From NCBI GenBank assembly GCA_030068145.1, contig JAPJBO010000033.1:485501-549500 (forward strand): a stretch of 64,000 nt of DNA. The letters are read 5' to 3'. Below are positions 10,379 through 22,300 of the stretch, piece after piece. The stretch comes from Diplonema papillatum (taxonomy: Eukaryota; Euglenozoa; Diplonemea; Diplonemida; Diplonemidae). Made by a program: the position numbers and the translations under genes. Each line of letters begins with the position of its first letter. The stretch's first letter is position 1. The notes under the pieces are model-generated. The model was not told the origin of the DNA, ran no database searches, and saw only the letters and a list, made by a program, of their open reading frames with translations.

Positions 10379-13300
10379 ATGATGGATCGAGGACTACCAT
10401 GGGTCCTTGCGTCGGCGGCGTTGCTGATGGCAGGGGGAGCGTCCGGAACGACGCCGACAGTGACGTTCACGTTGCCGACGGGGACGGAGACGTTTACATC
10501 GTCGGAGTCGCACACGTCGTCGGAGACGCACACGTCGTCGCTGACGCTGACGAGAGAATCGTCGAACAACTACACGATGGACTTGCAGCCGGCGTGGTTC
10601 TATGCGGGGCAGGAGTTCCGGATCCGGATCGAGGCTGTTTTGGAGCAGTCACCCGCGGCGGCGGAGCAGAACAAGAAGATGTTCAACGCGTCCGACATGG
10701 GGACGCTGGAGGTGCGGTTGTACGCGTGGTCGGCGTCGATCGGGGCGGAGTGCAGCGCGTACTCGTCTTCGCCGCTGGCGACGGAGAACGAGTTCGGGAT
10801 GACGGTTGCGGCTTCTGCGGCGGGAGAGAGGTTCGTGGCGGCGGCCCACATGACGCTGATCGCGCCTGCCGGGTCGACGAAGTTCGTGATCTGCTTCAAG
10901 CACACGATGGACGAGCGGTACTTCAACCTGGAGAGGAACGGGGAGTGGCAGGCGTTCGCAAGGAGCAGCGACGGGCGCGACGTGTTCGAGGCGGCGGACT
11001 CGAAGGTGTGGTACCACATCCCGGACGCGACGGTGGGACAGTACGCGATTGTGCAGCTGCTGTCGGAGGAGGACGGGTGGAACTTCACGTACGCACCTTC
11101 GACGTGCGCGACGACCTGGGCGGACTGCGGGAAAGGGGACAACCTGAAGATTGTGCCGGCAGGGGCTCCGTGCACGTACGAGTACCAGAACTTCGGATCG
11201 GACTACTTCGGGAGCACGCAGGTGCAAGCGGACGGGACGTGGGCTACGGCGGCGTTGGACGGGATGCGGGAGGGAGCGACGGCAGGCGGAGTCGGCGTGT
11301 TCGGGACGCAGTACGCAAACCCGCTGGTGGACGCGTGGACGGCGGCGGGCACGTACTACCCGGCGAACACCGAGAACTTCCAGCACGCGGACGTGGTGGT
11401 GGACCCGGTGGGAGGCGAGACCAGGCACGCGTACGCGTACGTGCGGCTGCCGGCGACGACCGGGAGCTACGACGTGTGCTTCTCGTCGCTGGAGCAGCGG
11501 ATCTCGCTCCGGACGGGGCACACCATCCTGGAGTCGATCCCGGTGTGGCGGAAGCTGTACCGGTGCACGAGCGCCAGCGCGTGCGCGACCAACTCGGCGG
11601 CGAAGGAGTTCACGACGGCGGCGGAGCCGATGGGGTGGTCGATGGTGGACCTGTCGCCGAACACGTGGGGCGAGATTGTGTTCGACGACAGCTCGGAGAC
11701 GCAGCTGAACAGCGAGGCGGCGACGAGCACGGTGATCGTGAGCGCGCCGGTGGCGACGGTGGCCTACCCGTACACAAGCACGGCGACGGCGAACTACTGG
11801 GCCCCGGCAGGCGGCGACCACTTCAAGATCGTGAGCTCGGCGTACTTCGCAGAGGAGACCACCGCTTCGCGGGTTGCCCCGTACTCGACCGGGGCGCAGC
11901 TGGGGTCGCGGCCGTCAGCCGGTTGCTGGTCGCGGGCGCTGGACACGGCGTCGTCGAGCGCATCGCCGGCCGAACACGGCGGGATGGTGGACGACGGAGC
12001 GCGGTATCCGATCGGATCGCGGGACCTGACGGGGGACCCGACCGATTCGACGGCGAGCCACGACGCATCGGGGGTGGCGGCGACGTTCGCGACGCTGTAC
12101 GTGCCGAACCACATGACGCGGTGGCACGTGTGCTACCGGCGGACGTGCACGTTCAGCGGGGCGACGTGCCCGAAGTACAGCGGGTACCGCGTGCTGGCCT
12201 TCCACACGTCGACGAAGGGAACGGTGCCGGCGAAGTGGGTGCACCTGGAGGCGAAGTACGCGCACGACGAGCTGGTGCCGGCGACGTGGGGCGGGGAGGA
12301 AATGGACTTCGGGCCGAGCACGACGTGGTTCATGAACGACACGCGGATCGGAACGTGGGGCCCGCTGATCGTGGAGCAGACGAACGCGACGGAGGGCGGG
12401 GGGCTGGACTCGCGGGCTTGGAACTTGGTGCGGACGTACGCGACGGGGGACACGGTGACGGCGACGATCGGGAGCACCTTGCGGCTGGTGAAGTGGGACC
12501 GGCCGTGCGACTACCCGGGGTTCGACGGGCACGACGAGACGATGGCGGCGATGCAGACGGACGGAGGAATGGTGGAGTGCAACAGCATGGACGCGCACGC
12601 GAAGCCGGCGACCGGGTCGGAGGCGGCGGCGGGCTGGAACTGCGAGGGGTCGTCGTCGGACCTGGCGTCGGTGTCGAACGTGGCGTTCTACATCACGGTG
12701 CCGGAGTCGGCGAACTACCGGGTGTGCCTCCGCGTGAAGGGGTGGAACTGGCGGGAGCTGTCGCCGAGCTCGGCGACGGGGGCGTGGAACGACGCGTCGC
12801 ACCCGATGCCGTCGACGTCGCTGGAGCGGGGGGAGTGGACGCCGCCGGCGACGTACTTCTCGCCGACTTCGAGCGGGCTGTCGCACCTGACGCTGACGGT
12901 GGCGGAGGACCGGGCGGGGATGGAGGCGACGTTCCTGGTGGAGGACACGTACGGGTCGCTGACGGCGGCGCCGCGGGGGCCGTGCTCGGGCGGGTGCGAC
13001 AACAGCGGGGACGTGCTGCGGTTGGTGAAGGCGTCGGGTTCGGCTTCGTGCGACGTGAACCCGGGGAACTGGGACGCGGGGCTGGCGGACACGCACGTGT
13101 CGCTGCACTGCGCGAAGACCGGGTCCGGGGCGGCGTCGACGTCGTCGCTGGTGTACGACGCTTCGGCTGTGGTGCCGTGCGCGCTGGCGATGCCGACGGT
13201 GGCGCTGTGCGGGGGGTCGTCGGAGTACCGGTGCAACAGCACGAACACGCGGCTGGCGGCGCTGGTGGCGAGGACGCCGGACGTGTACGACGACATCGTG

Positions 13301-16300
13301 CCGCACGACGTGACGTACTACAACCACAAGACGGTGGCGGCGGTGGTGGCGCTGCCGGCGTACAGCAGCGGCGGGGTGGCGGACAACCAGTACAAGATCT
13401 GCTACAAGCAGTTCGGGACGTCGAACTGGGTGATCTTCAACGACACGTACGAGGTGCAGCCGTCGGCGGGGTTCTCGATCTCGGAGCCGGCGGTGCGGTC
13501 GGTGAAGCTGGTGGGCGGGGAGCTGCGGCAGTTCCAGCTGAGCCTGAGCAGCGGGAAGTTCCCGGTGAACGCGGCGGGGACGGAGATCAGCGGGCTGACG
13601 CTGTTCGCGAAGCTGGTGATGCAGACGGCGGAGAACAACGACAACTGCCTGAACGAGCCGGCGGGGACGGAGGCGCAGCCGCTGGGGGCGGGGACGACGG
13701 CGTTCTCGCTGGTGGCGGACAACGCGAACACGTCGCTGACGTTCGCGATGGTGGTGCCGCAGGCGGCGGGGATGTACCACCTGTGCGTGCAGGTGCGGTA
13801 CTCGGCGGAGGACTCGCTGTCGTGGTGGCGGGCGGGCGGGGAGTCGTCGTACGCGTACGAGGTGCTGGACAACGGGCTGCGGTGGTACGTGTCGGCCGGG
13901 CACCAGCCGACGAACCAGGGACTGTCGGTGGTGAAGCTGGTGAAGTGCACGGCAAGTGCCGGAACGTGCGCGACGGCGGGGAACACGGAGACGTTCAACA
14001 CGACGGCGGGCGGGGACGCGGCGAAGATCGTGGCGACGACGTCGGCGTGCAGCGACGGGAGCGGGTGGAAGGCGGGGGCGGGGGCGTCTGAGCACGTGGG
14101 GCAGGAGGGCGGTTCGGCGGCGGGGCGGACGAACCTGGGCCCGGCGGAGGGCCCGGCGGACGTGGCGGAGCTGAAGGTGACGCTGCCGGCGGTGGCGAGC
14201 GACGCGCAGGTGTACTACAAGGTGTGCGTGTTGACGTCGTGGAACCTGGGGACGATCGGGGGCACGGGGCAGCGGTGGGTGGAGGTGGCGCAGGCGCGCG
14301 GGCTGCAGGGGCAGCTGTTGGTGACCGGGGCGGCGGGGGAGCCTTCGTTCTACACGGCGCAGGCGCTGATGAAGAGCTGGACGCTGGCGTCGGCGCTGAT
14401 GCCGGCGAAGTCGCTGTTGACGGGCCCGCCGGCGGACACGGTGGCGCTGGGCGGGGCGTCGACGCAGTACGTGAGCAACCCGACGGCGTCGTCGACGACG
14501 AGCGCGGCGACGGCGGCGACGGGGTTCCACTTCAACTCGCACGCGAACCTGGTGGCGGAGACGAAGACGGAGAACGAGTTCAAGCTGGTGGCGGTGTCGA
14601 AGCCGGCGGGGCGGGTGCCGGAGGACCCGGCGGGGGCGGAGTGGGGGACGACGGCGAACTGGAAGCAGGTCGGGGAGGAGCCGGCGGACTGCATGGGCCC
14701 GGCGGTGGACAGCGCGAGCAACTTGGGCTCGTGCGCGGACGAGGACGACGCGAGCGGGTCCGGGGTGTGCCCGCAGCTGGAGGCGGTGGGGTCGTCGACG
14801 ACGACGACGGAGCGGAAGGCGCTGTTCCACGTGCCGATGGACAGCGGGGAGTACGCGGTGTGCTACCGGGTGAAGCACTCGACGCTTTCGGCGGCGCGGC
14901 CGTGGCTGCTGCTGCCGTCGGCGACGAACACGCACTACTCGCTGTACTCGCACCCGTCGTACCTGGAGGTGGAGGTGAACAGCGCGGGGACGAACGCGAC
15001 GGCGTTCGACCTGCGGGTGGCGGACGTGGCGGACGGGTTGCAGCTGGAGGCGTCGACGTGGTGCGACGCGTCGGCGGCGGGGGCGGCGGCGGGGACGGAC
15101 GCGGGGGCGCCGTGCGGGGCGCAGAACAACGGAGGGTTCACGTCGGACCTGCTGACGATCGTGAACGACACGCAGGTGTGCCCGGCGCCGCCGCTGGCGC
15201 CGGCGGGGAGCAGCACCGGGGCGCCGCAGTGGTTCCGGCTGCTGCGGACGTCGAACGCGACGGCGGCGGTTTGGATGACGTGGGACGCGGCGACGGAGGC
15301 GGCGAAGGCGTTCGCGCTGCCGGTGGCGGCGTTCCCGTCGGCGTCGGGGCAGTACAAGGTGTGCGCGTACAAGGCGGGGGACGGGGCGGCGGCGCACTTC
15401 GGGAACGTGTCGACGGAGTACGTGGCGAAGCAGGGGGTGACGTACCAGCTGTACAACCGGGGAGGCGCGGCGAGCGGGGGCGGGAGCGGGTACTGGCGGG
15501 ACACGGCGGGGTCGGGGGCGGCGGCGAAGCTGCTGGCGACGTCGGACCTGGAGTACAACTCGACGCTGCGGTTCACGGAGTACTCGTCGACGCTGGAGGC
15601 GCTGTACGGGCCGAGCGTGGTGGCGGCGGAGCTGGTGACGGACGAGGCGACGGGGAAGGTGTCGCGGACGCCGCTGCTGCGGTCGGGGACGACGGTGGCG
15701 TTCACGGTGCAGAAGGCGACGGCGGACGGGTTCGTGCTGCCGGACGGGAGCGAGGAGGTGGTGGTGATGCGGTGCGCGGCGGCGTCGGGGACGGCGGCGT
15801 GGTCGACGGGGCTGGGGTGCGCGGCGGGGCTGCAGACGGCGCCGGAGACGTGGCCGGGCGACTTTCTGGTGGAGAACGTGGGGGCGGCGTGCTCGCCGGG
15901 GGCGGGCCCGCGGTACGGGTGGCCGGCGAACGGGCTGCGGCAGTTCTTGGTGGACGGGGCGACGACGTTCAACCTGCAGTACCGGTCGGCTTGCCCCGGG
16001 GGCGGCGAGTTCGGGTGCGGGGTGCGGTTCGTGACGGGGTCCGGGGCGTACTCGTCGGCGGCGCAGTGGGTGAACGTGGACGAGCACGCGCCGGACGCGG
16101 TGGCGCTGGACGGAGTGGAGGCCGACGCGGTGACGCGGGCGACGAGCGGGTGCTCGGCGACGTCGAAGACGTGCTTCCAGAAGGCGTGCGTGCACGGGAA
16201 GCCGTGCCAGGTGGTGATCCAGGCGCGGTGGAACGGGCCGTCGGAGTTCGCGCCGAACGGGACGCTGGCGGTGCACTACGCGCGGCACGACTACAGCGGG

Positions 16301-19300
16301 TGGACGGCGAACACGGTGCCGTCGGCGGCGGCGGCGCTGTTCGGGACGACGGTGAGCTCGACGGCGCCGGTGGTGTCGGCGGCGTCGTGGGAGCTCGGGG
16401 GGCGGTACACGCTGTCGTTCACGCCGCGGCTGCAAGACACGACGACGGCGGGGATGCTGTACCTGAACGTGACGTACGGGGACGCGCCGTCGGCGACGGC
16501 GGGCTGGACGCGGTTCGTGGTGAGCGTGACGAAGGCGACGCCGGCGGCGGTCACCGTGGCGAAGGTGCGGCCGGTGGACGTGGAGCGGAAGATGGTGGCC
16601 GGGAGGGTGCCGGCGCCGGCGTTCGTGCCGTCGTCGTCGACGAGTTCTTCCGTGCTGACGGCGGCGGCCGGGTCGTACCTCGAAGCGCTGGTGCCGTACG
16701 AGTTGACGTACGCGCCGGTGGACGCGAGCGGGGCGGCGCTGCCGGCGGTGCACGGGGCGATGAAGGGGTGGACGGTGAGCGGGAAGGTGACGGAGTCGGG
16801 GAACTCGAAGGTGCTGGCGGACTGGACGGACAGCTACACGACGGAGCCGAAGAAGCTGCTGGCGGCGGTGCTGAGCAACCAGGCGATCGGGACGGACTAC
16901 TCGTTCAAGCTGCGGTTCAAGGTGTACGTGGTGGACAACGCGTGCTCGCGGTTCGCGTCGGCGGGCGGGTGCACGCTCTCGTTCGACTTCACGCACACGC
17001 CGGCGGGGGCGACGACGGCGACGACGCTCAGCGCGACGATGGTGACGCCCGTGCGGGTGCCGGCGGCGACGGTGATGGTGTCGCCGAGCACGACGCGGTC
17101 GACGGTGCGGGAGGGGATCCTGGTGCGCGTGTTCCCGGGGACGTACGTGGTGTCGACGTCGAACGTCGAGATGTTCGTGTACGACGAGTTCCACTACGGC
17201 GACGTGTTCGCGCTGGCGAACGGGCCGGGGCCGACGGACGGGACGGCGACGCGGGACGGGACGATGCTGCAGGAGGACTCGGGGTCCAGGACCGGGTGCG
17301 CGTTCGCGAAGACGGGGAGCACGCCGTCCGGGTACAACTGCGCGGTGGCGAAGTACGGGACGAAGCAGCTGTCGCTGACGGCGGGGACGTACTGGGGCGC
17401 GGAGTGGACGATGCGGCCGTCGGTGCCGTGCAACCTGTGCGAGTTCACGTTCCACACGACGCTCGGGGCCGGCCCGCAGTCGCACTACCTGAACTCGGAC
17501 GGGAGCCAGCGCGGGGTGAAGACGCTGACGTGGACGCAGGAGACGACGGAGCTGCAGTGCTCGGACGCGACGGCGACGTTCACGGTGGGAGCGGCGAAGT
17601 CGAGCGAGTTCTCGGTGGCGGTGACGGCCGGGGTGGCCGGGCAGAGCAGCGGGACGAACGCGTGGTACCCGCAGTGGTGGGTGTTCACGAACACGTCGGC
17701 GGACGTGACGCACGTGTCCGGGTCGTCGACGCCGCTGGGTTCGATCTACGCGCTGATGCAGTCGGGGGCGCCGGCTTCGTCGACGCTGCTGACGGCGAAG
17801 ATGGCGCACGGGACGGCGTCGTTCTCGAAGCTGTACTTCGCGGGGTCGGCGGTGCCGGAGGCGGGAGTGGCTGAGGAGCTGACGATCTCGTTCAGCACGG
17901 TGGCGATCCTGTACGACACGACGGTGAGCCCCGACGCGGGGTCGCGGCCGACGGGGACGGCGGCGATCTCGTGCACTTCGGCGGTGTCGATGACGCGGGA
18001 GGAGGCGAGCGAGCCGAGGACGTCGATCGAGCTGGACTCGGTGACGGGGGCGACCAGCCTGTGCGGGTCGTCTTCGTCGTCGTGCTCGCGGTACACGGCG
18101 ACGGTGACGGAGTTCCTTTCGAGCGGGTTGACGGTGAAGGTGAAGTTCGTGAACACGTCGTCGTCGGGGACGGTGACGACGGACAGCGCGACGAGCCGGA
18201 ACGTGACGATCGTGCCGGTGGGCGGGCCGTCGACGAGCCCGTTCAACTCGGCGCCGAGCTGGACGTACGACAGCGCGACGTCGACGTACGTGTCGGGGGA
18301 CGTGGTGCTGGACTCGTCGTACAACGGGGCGACGGCGGACACGCTGGGGTCGCACACGTACTCGTTCGGGTCGCTGGCGGTGCTGGCGACGCGGCAGCGG
18401 CCGGTGGCGAGCGTGGAGTCGAACGTGCTGGACGGGGCCGGGGCGGTGAAGATCGCGTTCGGGAAGACGTCGGCGACGGCGACGGTGGACAACTCGCCGG
18501 TGCGGGCGGCGTCGTTCAAGGTGTGCGAGTCGGCGTGGGACGCGGCGTCGGAGTCGGAGGTGACGGGGACGCTGTGCCTGACGCTGGAGCTGTGGGTGAC
18601 GGAGCCGTCGCCGACGTACAAGGCGGTGGTGTGGTCGGAGCCGAGCGCCGGGTCGCGGACGCGGGGGACGAGCGCGTCGTGCGGGCTGAGCCCGACGCTG
18701 GACTCGCTGTCGGTGGCGACGTACTACTCGGCGGCGGGGGTGGCGTCGGCGACGGCGCGGTTCTACGCGTACGCGCTGCCGGTGGAGTACACGGCGAAGG
18801 TGGCGGCGGGGACGCAGTACTTCACGGCGAGCGGGAGCGCGGCGGCGAGCGCGTCGCTGAGCGCGAAGAACGCGGTGGCGTCGTACTCGGGGACGTCGTT
18901 GCTGACGCATTCTCTGTCGGCGGCGTCGCTGCGGGTGACGTTCTCGTACTACGGGCGCGACGTGCTGGCGACGGCGACGCCGATGCAGGTGACGGCGAAG
19001 GACGCGAGCACGAGCTCGACGACGGCGGCGGCGTCGATCGCCGGGGTGACGACGACGAACACGTACACGTGGGCGGACGGGACGGAGACGTTCGCGTCGT
19101 GGGAGCACTCGGCGGCGGTTTCGCTGGACGACGAGTGCCCGACGAAGAGGTACCTGCAGTCGACGACGAGCGGGTACCGGACGTACGCGTCGGGGGCGCC
19201 GGGGGCCGGGTGGAACTACTCGCACGCGGGGTCGGCGGCGGCGGGGCTGCCGTTCCCGCTGCAGACGGTGGTGAAGACGACGGCCGGGGCGCGGGCGTGG

Positions 19301-22300
19301 TCGTTCACCGACGGGATTTTGATGAAGGTGTCGAAGAACAGCTGGTCCGGGTGCAACGACGGCGGCGCGCTGGCGGTGTACGAGCTGAAGCCGTCGAGCG
19401 CGAGCGGTTCGTCGGAGGTGCGGATGGGCTCGCTGGCGACGAGCTTCGCGCTGGGAGCCGACGCGGGGGCGGCGGTGGCGACGAAGCGCGGGGTCGGGCT
19501 GGCGTGGGCTGTGCTGGGGGCGGAGTGCGAGGCGTGCACGCTGCAGCTGGACCTCTGCTTCTCGGGCAACGCGGCGGCGGAGTGCCTGAGCGGGTACGGG
19601 TCGGGGTCGGCGGACCCGTCGGACGCGACGCCGCTGCTGGCGGACCGGACGAAGGTGACGAAGCCGTTCGCTGTGCGCGGCGCGGCGCCGGACCTGGTGA
19701 ACGTGCACGCGCAGACGCTGCCGTCGAGCAGCGGCTGGGCTTCGGACGGGCGGTCGGCGATCCAGGTGGGCGCGGTGTTCCAGGTGGAGGTGGAGAACGT
19801 GATGGTGTTCGGCGACTCGACGCAGTGGGCGATGCAGGCGGACCAGGCGGCGAGCGGGTGGCGGCGCACGGCGATGGTGCGGAGCCAGTGGACGAGGAGC
19901 ACTTCGGAGGCGGTGTCGATGGCGGAGATGCGGTACGGCAACGGCGGGTTCATGGTCGACGGGGCGGCGCGCGCGGCGAGCTCGTCGTCGGTGGCGGCGT
20001 GCGTGGTGGAGGACTCGGAGTTCCTGGCGTCGGCGGTGACGATGTCGCCGTGGTTGACGGGGGCGAGCGCCGGGTCGCTGTCGTTCTTCTTCGCGCGGCC
20101 GTGCAGCCGGTGCCAGGTGGTGGTGGACTACTGGCTGACGAAGGGGTCGGAGACGAGGATGGGCAGCATCGCGCTCCGGTCGTACGCGACGGCGTCGGCG
20201 ACGGGGCTGACGTCGGTGGGGTCGAGCGCGCTGGAGTTCATGGTGACGGCGTGCAGCGAGAAGTGGATGCTGAGCGGGAGCCCGGCGACGGCGGTGCGGC
20301 GGAGGAGGCCGTTCGCGGTGACCGCCGTGCGCACGGACCGGAACGGGATGCCGTCGTGGGAAGGGACGACGACGGCGGTGCTGAACCTGGCGGCGAGCAG
20401 CGGAAACGGCGGCGGCGGGAACGCGCACGTGACGTCGCCGTCGGCGGCGGGCTCGACGAAGGCGGCGGACGGGTCGGCGACGGTGCGGCTGTACGCCACC
20501 CGCGCGTGCTACCAGTGCTCGGTGTCGTTCGCGGGGAAGGACCACCAGATGACGGTCGTGACGGACGCGACGCAGATTGTCCTGGCGCCGAAGGGCGGCG
20601 ACCTGAAGCGGCTGCAGATGCTGTCGGCTGCCGGGGACAAGGCGGCGTGGACGTTCGACGTGTACGCGGCGGACGACTTGGGCGACCGGGCGTACACGGC
20701 GGGCGGGCCGACGGAGTTCGCGATGCAGCCGCGGTACTCGACGTACAACTCGGGCGGCGGGGCGCGGGTGGCGAAGACGCTGAGCCTGGTGGCGTCCGGG
20801 GCGACGACGAAGAGCGTCGTGATGAGCGACCCGGTGTACACGCTGGGGTCGCTGTCGACGGGGGCGCCGACGACGATGAAGGTGGCGAACGGGACGCGGG
20901 TGCACAACGGCGTGCCCGTGCCGGCCCTGAACAGCGAGGCCGGCGAGACGGGGACGGCGAGCGTCGAGTTCTCGGGGACGGTGCCGGGCGTCGACGTGCC
21001 GCTGACGATGGCGCTGAGCGGGGCGTCGCAGGTGTCGACGAACTACTTCGGGGAGAAGAAGGCGGCGACGGTGAGCTGGACGGTGGCGGCGACGCGGATG
21101 GCGGTGGACGACGCGGAGTCGGCGTCGGCGTCGTCGTACGCGTGCGCGTCATCGGGCCTGACGCAGGGGATGGGCTGGTGCGGGTTCACCGCGTGGGCGA
21201 TCGGGCGCAGCCCGGCGGCGACCGACTCGGACACCGCGTGGTACGTGGCGGTGGGCGAGGTGGCCGGCACGGTGGCGGCGTCGGTGTCGTGCGGGACGTG
21301 CGGGACGGCGGAGGTGGTGCCGGCGGAGGCGGCGTTTGCCCCCGGACACGGGAAGGCGGACTTCAGGGTGAAGCTGCTGTCGCTCGCTGATGCGAGCACG
21401 GCGTGCGCGTGCGAGGTGACGGTGACGCCGCCGTCGGGGCTGGCGAACGCGACGGCGCAGGCGTTCAGCGTCACGTGGGAGCCGACGACGCTGTCCGTGT
21501 GGAACTGGGGCTCGACCGACACGATCGCGGCGGCGTCGGGATCCTCCGCGTACACGGCGCGCAGCGTGGTGAACCGGACGGTGGAGCTGGGGCTGCTGGC
21601 GATGGACAGCACGGAGACCTACTCGGGGCTGGGGGGTCTGACGTGGAGCTCGGCGAGCGTCGTGTTCGCGGAGTCGTCTGTGGATCCGGCGGGGTGCTTC
21701 AAGTGCGCGTCGTCGTTCACAACGACGGACGGCGACACCGCGTGCCCGGTCACGGCGGGGGGCAACAGCGGCGACCAGGTCACGATCACCGGCGTGTTCA
21801 CCACTGCGGGGACGTGCTCGATCTCGAGCTCCGCGTTCAGCGGCTTCCCGACGGCGGTGGCGGACACCACGGCGTCGCCGCTGACGGGGCTGACGGTCAC
21901 CGTGGACGAGGCCGCCAGCGTCGCGGTCGTGCCGAGCACGGAGGGGACGAACCTCGAAACGCTGACGAACTTCAGCGGGCTGAAGGGATGGACGCTGGCG
22001 GGCATGCCGGCCGCGATCAGCGGCCACGGGGCCTGGATCCGCCTGAAGGTGGTCGACGCCGCCGGCGACGTCGTCACGGGCGACAGCCACATGGAGTTCA
22101 CGCTCACGGGCAAGCGCGTCGTCGACCCGATGTCGCCGTCCCCTTCGCCTGCTGAGAACATGACCGACGCCCACGAGTGGGGACCGGTGACGGCCACCGC
22201 TTCGCACGGGTACGTCACCTTCATGCTGGACGTGAACGACACGACGCGCACTCTCGCGTGCGAGCACGCGATGATGTCTGACATTGCGAGGGGGACCCCG

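Noticed and set aside
14224..17874. Long + strand frames of 1100-1230 codons overlapping the giant gene in another phase.
   Set aside because: They are Gly/Arg/Asp/Val-rich shadows caused by the same codon bias.
11915..20905. A 2996-codon open frame on the minus strand across giant gene copy 1 (and its twin at 33317-42307).
   Set aside because: Its translation is a monotonous Arg/His/Pro-rich string, as expected from reading NNG-biased Ala, Thr, Ser and Val codons backwards. It has no domain and no exon structure, and the + strand has a coherent secreted protein.
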